From an uncultured Prevotellaceae bacterium (GTDB taxonomy: Bacteria; Bacteroidota; Bacteroidia; Bacteroidales; Bacteroidaceae), in contig CAMZHV010000003.1 of NCBI GenBank assembly GCA_947307015.1, forward strand, positions 1 through 64,000: a DNA stretch of 64,000 nucleotides, written 5' to 3'. The notes under the pieces were generated by a model that ran no database searches, had not been told where the DNA came from, and saw only the letters and a program-made list of their open reading frames with translations. Position numbers and translations under genes: made by a program. Below are positions 25,018-32,192 of the stretch, in pieces. How positions within the stretch are numbered: position 1 is the first letter of the stretch; every line of letters begins with the position of its first letter.

Positions 25018-27858
25018 ATGAGAAGGTTTTTGGCCTTTATATGTACGATGATTCTGCTGACCTCCAGCGCCGCAGCGCAGAAGACGGAGAAGGAGGAGCG
25101 GAAGGTGATGCTGCGCGGGCAGGTGTTTGACTCGTTCACACGCAACTATTTGGACAGCGCGATGGTCACGGTGATGACTACGGACAGCACAGTTATCGCT
25201 CGCGATACAATTTATACGCACCGCAGTGGCATACAGGTTTGGGGACAGGCCTATTACATCAAAGTGCCAGCCCATCCAGCGCAGTTTATCATCAAAGCTG
25301 AATCCCCGGGCTATGCTACAGCTTGCACGGACTATGAGCTGAAACGCTTGGGACGCCGCACGGCTTTTTATGTACCTGGCATCTATCTGAAGAAGACTGC
25401 GCGCGACGTGGCGATGGAGACGGAGATGAAGGAGTTTGTGGTGAAGGCGTCGAAGGTGCAGCTGGTGTGGCGAGGTGACACGATGGTGTATGATGCAACT
25501 GCCTTCAACCTGCCCGAAGGGTCGATGCTTGACGATTTGATCCGTCAGCTGCCGGGTGTGCAGCTGAAAGAGAACGGCGAGATCACGGTGAATGGCGAGA
25601 AAATCGATTACCTGACACTTAACGGCAAAGACTTCTTCAAGGGCAACAATAAGATGATGCTGGATAACCTGCCATACTTCACGGTGAAGGACGTACAGGT
25701 GTTCCACAAGAGGACGCGCAAGAGCGAATACTTGGGCTACGACGTGGAAAAGAAGGACTATGTGATGGACGTGCGCCTGAAACGTGAATATGCCAAGGGG
25801 TATATCGCGAATGTGGAAGGTGCCGTTGGCACACATGAGCGGTGGCTGGCACGTGCCTTCGGATTGCGCTACACGGATAATGCTCGCGTTACGCTCATGG
25901 GCAATGCCAACAACGTGAACGAAGACCGTCGTCCGGGCAGTGACGGCGATTGGACACCCACGAACCAGCCGTTGGGACTCAAGACGACAGAGATGCTGAA
26001 TGCCGACTACCACTACGAACGGCAGGGCAAATGGACGGAGGAGGCCAGCGTGGGCGTGACGTGGAACAAGACAGAGAATGAGAGCCGCACGACGAGCACG
26101 ACGTATATCCCGACGGGCGACGTATACACGCGCAGCCAGAATGCTTCGCAAAATAAGAGCTTTGCGGCTAACATCAGCAACAATTTCTATCTTACTGATC
26201 CGCTGTTCATGCAAATGAGCACAACCTTCGACACGAGCCCTACACGTTCGTGGACGAACGGCAGCTCGGAGACACTGACCAGCGACTCGCTGACGAACAG
26301 CACGCTGACGGACGGCTACACAGACGGGCGCAGCTGGTCGCTTGGACATTCCATGATGCTACTGAAGGGACTGCCATGGGGCGACAATATAGAACTGATG
26401 CTCGCCGCAGGCTACAACGAGAGCCGCAGCGACGGCTACCAGCACAATAATTTCGATTACTATAGACCCTCGGGAAAAGCCGAGGGCACCGCGGCTCAAG
26501 GCCCCTCCTCCGATCACCGCAACGAATACCGCCCCGACCGCAGCCGCAGCCACGAATGGCAGGCCGGTCTCACCTATAACTTTGCGCTGGGCAAGGGTTG
26601 GAATCTGGAGGCAGGCTACAGCCACTCGCAGGAGTTCTCGTCGGGCGACAATCCGCTCTACCGCCTTGACCGCGACAGTACGTTCTCGGCCCTTGCGCTG
26701 TCGCTGGGCGAGTTGCCCCTGCTGACGGCTGCGCTGCAGGACAGCCTGAACAGTCAATGGACGAGCCATTGGACACGCAACGACGTAGGCTCGCTGCAGT
26801 TGGGATATTCTATGTATAAGGACGGAGAGAGGTATGTGAACTTGTTTGTTTACCTTCCCCTCACATATAAGTATGAACGCGAACGTTATACGCGCTATCC
26901 CATCGATACCACGGTGGTGCAGAAGAATGTGATGTTGAATTCGAGTCTTTATTTCATCTATAACGACCTTCGCCATCACAACTCGTGGGATTGCAGCTAC
27001 AACCAAAGCACGCTGACGCCCTCAATCACGGACCTCATCGGTTACTGCGACGCGAGCAACCCGTTAAGCGTGCGCCTCGGCAACCCCGACCTGCACAGTT
27101 CACACCGTCATGTCGTGCGAGTCCACTACGGTCACAGCGTACCTCGCCTAGAACAAAACTTCAGCATTTCTACGGCTTACGATGTGACCATCGGGCAGAT
27201 AATGCAGACGTACAACTACGACAGCCAGACGGGAGCTTACACCTACAAGCCTAAGAATGTCAACGGTAACTGGTGGTGGGACGGTTCGGTGAACTTCACC
27301 ACGGCACTCGACAGCGCCAAGCACTGGCGGCTGACGAATGAGGTGCGCGTGTTTCGTCACAATGTGGCATACGCTGCCAACGGCGTGGAAACGACAACGC
27401 GCCGCTTGAATGTGCGCGAGCGGTTCGGGCTGAGGTACAAGCTGAACGATCGCTTCGACGTGGAACCTACGGCGAATATGGAATGGGAGCGGGCATGGAG
27501 TCCGATGGAGACCTATCAGACCACGAATATCTGGGACATCAGCTACGGCGTGAACCTACACTGGCGCCTACCGTGGGAGCTGCACCTGAGCACTGACCTG
27601 CGCGAATACCATCGCCGCGGCTTTGCTGACCCGTCGCTGAACACCAACCACTTGATTTGGAATGCCGAACTCTCCCGCAGCTTCCTCAAAGGCCAGCTCA
27701 CGGCGAAACTCGTGGGCTACGATATGCTCGGCCAGATCTCTCACACCTCATGGAGCGTAGGCAGCGAAGGCATCAGCAGCACCTGGCAGCGCGGCATCCC
27801 CTCCTACTTCATGGCTCACCTCGCTTGGAAGTTCACCCGCAAGCCGAAGAAGGAGTGA
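25018..27858 (+). CDS. Outer-membrane beta-barrel protein, TonB-receptor-like
   Basis: A 946-residue protein with signal peptide MRRFLAFICTMILLTSSAAAQ, an N-terminal carboxypeptidase-regulatory-like fold (~30-130, VMLRGQVFDSFTRNYLDSAMVTVM), a plug-like region (~150-230: GSMLDDLIRQLPGVQLKENG, VNGKDFFKGNNKMML-type strands) and a long barrel region rich in aromatic beta-strands to the C-terminal AHLAWKFTRKP. This is the layout of the Bacteroidota 'outer membrane beta-barrel family' related to TonB-dependent receptors but lacking an obvious SusD partner. Cargo is unknown. A short palindrome (26467-26486, CCCTCGG/CCGAGGG arms) falls in a likely loop (PSGKAEGTAAQGPSS). Confidence 0.8.
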   Translation: MRRFLAFICTMILLTSSAAAQKTEKEERKVMLRGQVFDSFTRNYLDSAMVTVMTTDSTVIARDTIYTHRSGIQVWGQAYYIKVPAHPAQFIIKAESPGYATACTDYELKRLGRRTAFYVPGIYLKKTARDVAMETEMKEFVVKASKVQLVWRGDTMVYDATAFNLPEGSMLDDLIRQLPGVQLKENGEITVNGEKIDYLTLNGKDFFKGNNKMMLDNLPYFTVKDVQVFHKRTRKSEYLGYDVEKKDYVMDVRLKREYAKGYIANVEGAVGTHERWLARAFGLRYTDNARVTLMGNANNVNEDRRPGSDGDWTPTNQPLGLKTTEMLNADYHYERQGKWTEEASVGVTWNKTENESRTTSTTYIPTGDVYTRSQNASQNKSFAANISNNFYLTDPLFMQMSTTFDTSPTRSWTNGSSETLTSDSLTNSTLTDGYTDGRSWSLGHSMMLLKGLPWGDNIELMLAAGYNESRSDGYQHNNFDYYRPSGKAEGTAAQGPSSDHRNEYRPDRSRSHEWQAGLTYNFALGKGWNLEAGYSHSQEFSSGDNPLYRLDRDSTFSALALSLGELPLLTAALQDSLNSQWTSHWTRNDVGSLQLGYSMYKDGERYVNLFVYLPLTYKYERERYTRYPIDTTVVQKNVMLNSSLYFIYNDLRHHNSWDCSYNQSTLTPSITDLIGYCDASNPLSVRLGNPDLHSSHRHVVRVHYGHSVPRLEQNFSISTAYDVTIGQIMQTYNYDSQTGAYTYKPKNVNGNWWWDGSVNFTTALDSAKHWRLTNEVRVFRHNVAYAANGVETTTRRLNVRERFGLRYKLNDRFDVEPTANMEWERAWSPMETYQTTNIWDISYGVNLHWRLPWELHLSTDLREYHRRGFADPSLNTNHLIWNAELSRSFLKGQLTAKLVGYDMLGQISHTSWSVGSEGISSTWQRGIPSYFMAHLAWKFTRKPKKE

Positions 27859-27949
27859 AGAAGTGTTAATTTCGCACAAAAAGGTGGAGAGTCTCTACCT
27901 TTTTTGCATTTTCTTATAAATAATCCGTATAATTCGTTGTGAGATTAAA

Positions 27950-28402
27950 TCACAGCGCCAGCAGCTGTTCGCCGTGTGTCTTGGTCCTGACAGCTTTGCC
28001 TTGGATGATGTTTTCGATGATGCCCTGCTCGTTGATGATGAAGGTGGTGCGGAGGGTGCCGAAGTACTTGCGACCATACATCGACTTCTCTGCCCACACG
28101 CCCATCTGTTCTACGAGGGTGTGGTCCGTGTCGGCGATAAGCGGGAAAGGCAGCTCGTGCTTCGTCTTGAACTTCTGATGTGAGGCCTCACTATCCACAC
28201 TGACACCTACGACGGAGTAACCCTTGCGGCGCAGCTCGCCGTAGTTGTCGCGTATGCTGCAAGCCTCAGCCGTACAGCCGCTGGTGTTGTCCTTCGGGTA
28301 GAAATAGAGGACGAGTTTCTGTCCCTTGAATTGTTCGAGGCGAATCTCCTGTCCGTCCTCGTCGTAGCCCAAAACCTCGGGCGCTTTGTCTCCGATTTGC
28401 AT
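27950..28402 (-). CDS. bcp: Thiol peroxidase, Bcp-type peroxiredoxin
   Basis: A 150-residue cytosolic peroxiredoxin of the PrxQ/Bcp group, reducing hydrogen and organic peroxides at the expense of thioredoxin. The peroxidatic Cys43 and resolving Cys48 are in YPKDNTSGCTAEACSIRD, the five-residue spacing typical of PrxQ. The fold continues with VGVSVDSEASHQKF and a late LRTTFIIN strand. Full family length. A minus-strand TAtcTTTG lies 35 bases before the ATG. Convergent with the barrel gene at 25018. Confidence 0.95.
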   Translation of the reverse strand: MQIGDKAPEVLGYDEDGQEIRLEQFKGQKLVLYFYPKDNTSGCTAEACSIRDNYGELRRKGYSVVGVSVDSEASHQKFKTKHELPFPLIADTDHTLVEQMGVWAEKSMYGRKYFGTLRTTFIINEQGIIENIIQGKAVRTKTHGEQLLAL

Positions 28403-28436
28403 AGTCTTTGAGTATAAAGATTAGGGTTTGCGGGTG

Positions 28437-28444
28437 CAAAGATA
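28437..28444 (-). promoter_or_regulatory. Predicted -7 box of bcp
   Basis: TAtcTTTG on the minus strand, 35 bases upstream of the bcp ATG. The 28445-28550 stretch beyond is AT-rich with repeated AATGTATAA and CTCTAAACTTT units and no gene. Confidence 0.6.
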
Positions 28445-28551
28445 GAACTTTTTAATGTATAATTGATAATGTATAATGTATAAATACCATTTTCACTATA
28501 AAAAAGCATGGAAAACTCTAAACTTTAAACACTAAACTCTAAACTTTTTCA

Positions 28552-28559
28552 TACCTTTG
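28552..28559 (+). promoter_or_regulatory. Predicted -7 box of the PAP2-barrel gene
   Basis: TAccTTTG, 58 bases before the ATG at 28617. Confidence 0.6.
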
Positions 28560-28616
28560 CGCCGTATTTCGAATAGAAACGCCCCTTTTTTAGTAATAAT
28601 CGGCTAAAAAGAAGAG

Positions 28617-30314
28617 ATGAGAAAGACTGTTTTTGGTATGCTTATCATCCTGTTGTGGTGCTGCGTTGGCGTAAAGACCTTTGCAGCTGAAGGTGATGAT
28701 ATAGATATGCAGTCTTTGCATTTGAAGATTAACCCAACGCAATATTTCTCATTTCAACCGCAGACACAACTCCTTCAGAACCAGGCCAGCAAGTACCAAA
28801 TCACGTTTATGCGAACCAACGAAGGCGTGAAGCCGTATAAATTTATGGACGACATGACTTTCGTGGGTGTTCCCTTTTTTCTCGCCGGCCTCATCGCCAA
28901 AAGCGAGAAGAAGGCATTCCGTGTCAACGATGGTACGCGGCATGTGCTGCTGACCAACTTCAGCACGCGTATCGATGACTATACGCAGTACGTAGCCCCT
29001 GTCCTCACCGTAGGACTGAAGCTCGGCGGTGTGGAAGGCCGCTCGGATTGGGGACGTTTCCTCGCCAGCACGGCCATGTCGTATGCCCTCACGGCTGGTC
29101 TGGTGAACGGCGTCAAATACACCGCCAAGGAGCTCCGTCCAGACGGTTCGTCGTACAATTCATGGCCTTCGGGTCATACGGCTACCGCTTTTGCAGGTGC
29201 CACGATCCTGCATAAGGAGTATGGCCTGACGCGCTCGCCCTGGTACTCTATTGCCGGTTATGGCCTAGCAACTGCCACCGGTGTCATGCGCGTGCTCAAC
29301 AACCGCCACTGGATCTCTGACGTGCTTTCAGGTGCCGGCATAGGTATCGTCTCCACAGAGCTGGCTTACGTGCTGAGTGATGTGATCTTTAAGGAAAAGG
29401 GGCTGCTGCGCAACGATCTCGAGACCAACGACAACCTGATTAACCACCCTTCGTTCGTCAGCATATCGATGGGTATTGGCTTTGGTTCGAAGTCGATGGA
29501 TTTCGACATGAATGATGAGGATGAGGGCAATGACTTCCACCTGAAGTTCCGCCCCTCCACCGCCGTTCAGGCAGAAGCCGCCTATTTCATCAACAAGTAT
29601 ATGGGCGTAGGTGGTCGTCTGCGTGTGAATGCTTCGGCTATCAGTGGTTGGGATCGGGTGCGTGACTTTGCCAACAACGATGTCGCCAACCTCATCCGTA
29701 GCATCGATGCCGATGCCGACCTCTCTGGCTACAAGGAGATCGTCTTTCGCGACGAAGGGCCTCAGCCGGAGTTTATGATTTACAGCGACCACCTCACAGA
29801 GTTTGCTGCTGATCTCGGCGTCTACTTCAATCTGCCCCTCTCCAAGCGTTTTGCATTAGGTGCAAAGGTTCTCGGCGGGCGCAGCGTCATGCAGGAACTC
29901 GATCTCAGCGCGCATTTCCAGGGCAAGGTCAAGGACTGCGAGATCAGCTACGATGAACAAGGTGAGATGGAGTTGAACGTTTTTGATACGGGCGAGACAT
30001 ACGATACCACGTGGGATTACTTCGTGCTCAATGCCAATAACACGATGAAGGTCGGCACGGGTATCTCTGCCACCTACGCCTATAAGAACCGTTTCCTGTG
30101 GAAGATATTCGTCGACTACGACTATGCGCGCAAGACCTATACCCTTACCTACGACCCTGCACGTTTTACCGAAGCCGCGATGCCTTCCGTTTACAAAATG
30201 TTCCAGAACAACCCCGAGCTAAGGGAGGTAAGCTTTCTCGATCCACAAGAACAGAGTATCACCAAAGACCGTCACACTTGCATTCTTGGTGCGTCATTTG
30301 CCATATCGTTCTAA
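28617..30314 (+). CDS. PAP2 phosphatase fused to an outer-membrane-type beta-barrel
   Basis: A 565-residue protein with signal peptide MRKTVFGMLIILLWCCVGVKTFA. Residues ~75-265 form a PAP2 phosphatase with K167-x6-RP (174-175), PSGH (184-187) and R225-x5-H231-x3-D235. Residues ~290-565 alternate in beta-strand fashion (VSISMGIGFGSKSMDF, YMGVGGRLRVNAS, FALGAKVLGG, HTCILGASFAISF), ending in Phe as outer-membrane barrels do. The fusion suggests a lipid-phosphate phosphatase joined to, or acting at, the outer membrane. Alternatively the C-terminal part could be a periplasmic beta-domain. The 3' end overlaps the convergent phosphodiesterase gene by 4 bases. Confidence 0.78.
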   Translation: MRKTVFGMLIILLWCCVGVKTFAAEGDDIDMQSLHLKINPTQYFSFQPQTQLLQNQASKYQITFMRTNEGVKPYKFMDDMTFVGVPFFLAGLIAKSEKKAFRVNDGTRHVLLTNFSTRIDDYTQYVAPVLTVGLKLGGVEGRSDWGRFLASTAMSYALTAGLVNGVKYTAKELRPDGSSYNSWPSGHTATAFAGATILHKEYGLTRSPWYSIAGYGLATATGVMRVLNNRHWISDVLSGAGIGIVSTELAYVLSDVIFKEKGLLRNDLETNDNLINHPSFVSISMGIGFGSKSMDFDMNDEDEGNDFHLKFRPSTAVQAEAAYFINKYMGVGGRLRVNASAISGWDRVRDFANNDVANLIRSIDADADLSGYKEIVFRDEGPQPEFMIYSDHLTEFAADLGVYFNLPLSKRFALGAKVLGGRSVMQELDLSAHFQGKVKDCEISYDEQGEMELNVFDTGETYDTTWDYFVLNANNTMKVGTGISATYAYKNRFLWKIFVDYDYARKTYTLTYDPARFTEAAMPSVYKMFQNNPELREVSFLDPQEQSITKDRHTCILGASFAISF

Positions 30315-31096
30315 GGCCGACAAATGATGCTGTCGCACATGGCTGGTTCGTTCGTGGTGATGTAATCCACGCCTAACGCCTGCATCGCACGCATATCGTC
30401 AGGATTATCCACCGTCCACACATTCACGTTCATGCCTAAGCGGTGCGCCTCCTCCACCCATTCGGGATGCTCTTTGAACTGGCTGATGTGGTAGTCGATG
30501 CCCGTGAGGCCCATGCGATGCAGCTCCTCGATCGTGTGGTCCGTGCGGTTGCCGCAGAGATAAGCTACTTCGGCCTCAGGCGCTATGGCGTGAATCGTCT
30601 CGCAGGCTTCGATGGAGAACGAGATGTACATCACGCGCTGTTCCAGACCACGCTTGCGAATGGCTTTGACAGCGGCGGTGGCGCAGTCGCGACTGCGTTG
30701 CGGGTCGCGGTGCGGCTTCACCTCCACAATGAGGCGCGTCGCGCTCTTGCTTCGCTTCAATATCTTGAGCAGATCCTTCAGCTCAGGCATACGTTCACCG
30801 TTGTCAAGGCGCACGCGCTTACACGCTGCAAAAGTCGTGTCCTGCATGCTGACGCCTTTGAACGTGGCATCATGGTTCACCATGATATGCCCGTCCGTCG
30901 TCAGCCACACGTCGATCTCCGACCCGAAGATTCCCAAGTCCAAGGCGCGTTGCAACGACGTGCGCGAGTTCTGTGCTGAACCCTCGCTGCGCCACTCGCC
31001 GCGATGCGCTACGGTTTGCGTGCGCCTTGTCTGTGCCCATCCTGGCACACACGCCAATATGGCGCACAGGTAGAAAAGAAGAAAACGTAACTTCAT
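30311..31096 (-). CDS. Glycerophosphodiester phosphodiesterase family protein, exported
   Basis: A 261-residue protein with signal peptide MKLRFLLFYLCAILACVPGWAQ and a GDPD TIM barrel: VAHRGEW (HRG motif), a shifted E-N-T-like QNSRTSLQRALDLG, SEIDVWLTTDGHIMVNHDAT (E-x-D and HD catalytic residues), LIVEVKP and VNVWTVDNPDDM near the C-terminus. It hydrolyses glycerophosphodiesters to glycerol 3-phosphate and alcohol in the periplasm. It could instead act on other phosphodiesters, as Bacteroidota have many paralogues. A TActTTTG box lies 20 bases upstream. Confidence 0.88.
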   Translation of the reverse strand: MKLRFLLFYLCAILACVPGWAQTRRTQTVAHRGEWRSEGSAQNSRTSLQRALDLGIFGSEIDVWLTTDGHIMVNHDATFKGVSMQDTTFAACKRVRLDNGERMPELKDLLKILKRSKSATRLIVEVKPHRDPQRSRDCATAAVKAIRKRGLEQRVMYISFSIEACETIHAIAPEAEVAYLCGNRTDHTIEELHRMGLTGIDYHISQFKEHPEWVEEAHRLGMNVNVWTVDNPDDMRAMQALGVDYITTNEPAMCDSIICRP

Positions 31097-31115
31097 AATA
31101 AATCCTCGAATGGCG

Positions 31116-31123
31116 CAAAAGTA
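31116..31123 (-). promoter_or_regulatory. Predicted -7 box of the phosphodiesterase gene
   Basis: TActTTTG on the minus strand, 20 bases upstream of the ATG at 31096. Confidence 0.5.
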
Positions 31124-31222
31124 TTCGTTTGTTTTGAGATATGCAAGAAAACATCAAAAAACTTTTGTTTTTCTAATATTTCTGCCAATATCATTCCCAT
31201 TTCACTTATAGGAGAGTAACCG

Positions 31223-31398
31223 AAAACCCTTAGGAGAGTTTGCAAAAAGAGTTAAGGGTTATTGCGAAAACCCTTAGGAGTCTACGCGTAGACTCTTAGG
31301 AGAGTTTGCGTGTCCCGCTAATGGGACACGGCGATACGTATAGACGTATTAGCCTACACGTATGTACGTATGCCCTCACACGTATATATGTGTGGCGA
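31223..31398. repeat. 22-bp-period degenerate palindrome array (iteron-like), copy 2
   Basis: Eight consecutive 22-base units from 31223 to 31398. The first four carry AAAACCCTTAGGAG-type cores and the last four are small palindromes: TGTCCC-GCTAAT-GGGACA, ATACGT-ATAG-ACGTAT, an ACGTATGTACGTA unit and CACAC-GTATATAT-GTGTG. A perfect 18-base palindrome (31276-31293) spans two units. No reading frame is plausible here. Confidence 0.7.
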
Positions 31399-31432
31399 TG
31401 ACGAATGATTGATGACGCGTGATCCCAAAAAT

Positions 31433-31764
31433 CCAGCCATTTAGCAAAAAGGTTTCAGCTTTCAGCTTAGGGGTTTAACCTACAGTCGTTCAAACATATA
31501 CAATCTGAACCTTTGCATTTTAAGTTTCAGCAGGTTTCAGCAAGGTTCAGCCAATAAAAATCTAACTCTCACACCGTGCAACATCAATTAGTGAAATTCT
31601 TGAAGGGTCAAGCGTCGCAAGCGCCGAGCGAGTGAAATTCGTGGTGGCTGAAGCCTCCTGAAACCTGCTGAAACCTCGCCGATGAAGGTTCAGCCTGAAA
31701 GCCATTGATTGTGAGCGTGATAAAAGCAAATCTGAAAGCTGAAACCTTTTTTGCAAATGGCTGG
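31433..31764. repeat. 332-bp palindromic element with long inverted arms
   Basis: Terminal inverted repeats of 33 bases (31433-31465 and 31732-31764) match with very few differences. Weaker complementarity continues inward to about 31555 on the left and 31645 on the right, through GGTTTCAGCA direct repeats, leaving a centre of ~90 bases with no clear frame. The right arm (31648-31766) is ~87% identical by eye to 35490-35608, upstream of the VapE gene. A TAccTTTG at 31817-31824 follows it, with no gene behind. Apart from this and the array there is nothing I can support between 31097 and 31882. Confidence 0.75.
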
Positions 31765-31882
31765 AAATAATCTTAATATTTAACGATACACCCTATATTA
31801 CTTTTGTCATCTTTTGTACCTTTGAATTTTGGTCCGTCAAAACATGGCTGTGATGTAATCACTGTTGAGCGTTCAGGTTCTG

Positions 31883-31928
31883 AAAAAAGAATCCGCCGAG
31901 CGATGTAGAAGGGTGCGCTCGGCGGATT
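31883..31928 (-). terminator. Rho-independent terminator of the LRR operon
   Basis: Perfect 13-bp arms (31890-31902 and 31916-31928) with a 13-base loop. On the minus strand the stem is followed by CTTTTTTC, so it ends leftward transcription from the LRR and 59-residue genes. Confidence 0.8.
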
Positions 31929-32012
31929 GGCTTTATAGAGGAGATAAAGAACTAAAGCTTTACCAGAAGCTTTACTCATCCTATATGAAATCACCCTCTT
32001 TCAAATGAATGA

Positions 32013-32192
32013 TCATTCAAAAGCGTTTTCCTCAAAGATGCTCTCTTCATCGAAAACATCCCAGGAGAAGGAGGCTTTCACGTCGCCTTCTTTTCCTTCT
32101 TCACCCTCACCGATGTTTGTGCCTGTAAGGAGTTGACTGGTCAAGATGATTGGCAGTTCCTGCATTGCAGGATGTTCATACAACTTTCTCAT
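32013..32192 (-). CDS. Small acidic protein (59 residues) coupled to the LRR gene
   Basis: The ATG overlaps the LRR stop codon as ATGA, a strong sign of translational coupling. The protein begins MRKLYEHPAMQELPIILTSQ, continues LLTGTNIGEGEEG, and ends in an acidic stretch with SWDVFDEES and FEENAFE. It has no signal peptide. The pattern 'K-x-Y-x-x-P ... LL-x-G-T/S ... acidic/Gly ... V-K-x ... WD' recalls small uncharacterised Bacteroidales proteins that I associate, from memory, with secreted-protein genes. No function can be given. The strong terminator at 31883-31928 closes the operon. Confidence 0.75.
   Translation of the reverse strand: MRKLYEHPAMQELPIILTSQLLTGTNIGEGEEGKEGDVKASFSWDVFDEESIFEENAFE

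Noticed and set aside
31817..31930. Possible plus-strand small RNA from the TAccTTTG box at 31817 ending at the hairpin 31890-31928
   Set aside because: The T tract adjoining the hairpin is on the minus strand, so it is better read as the terminator of the LRR operon; the box also lacks a -33 element at proper spacing.
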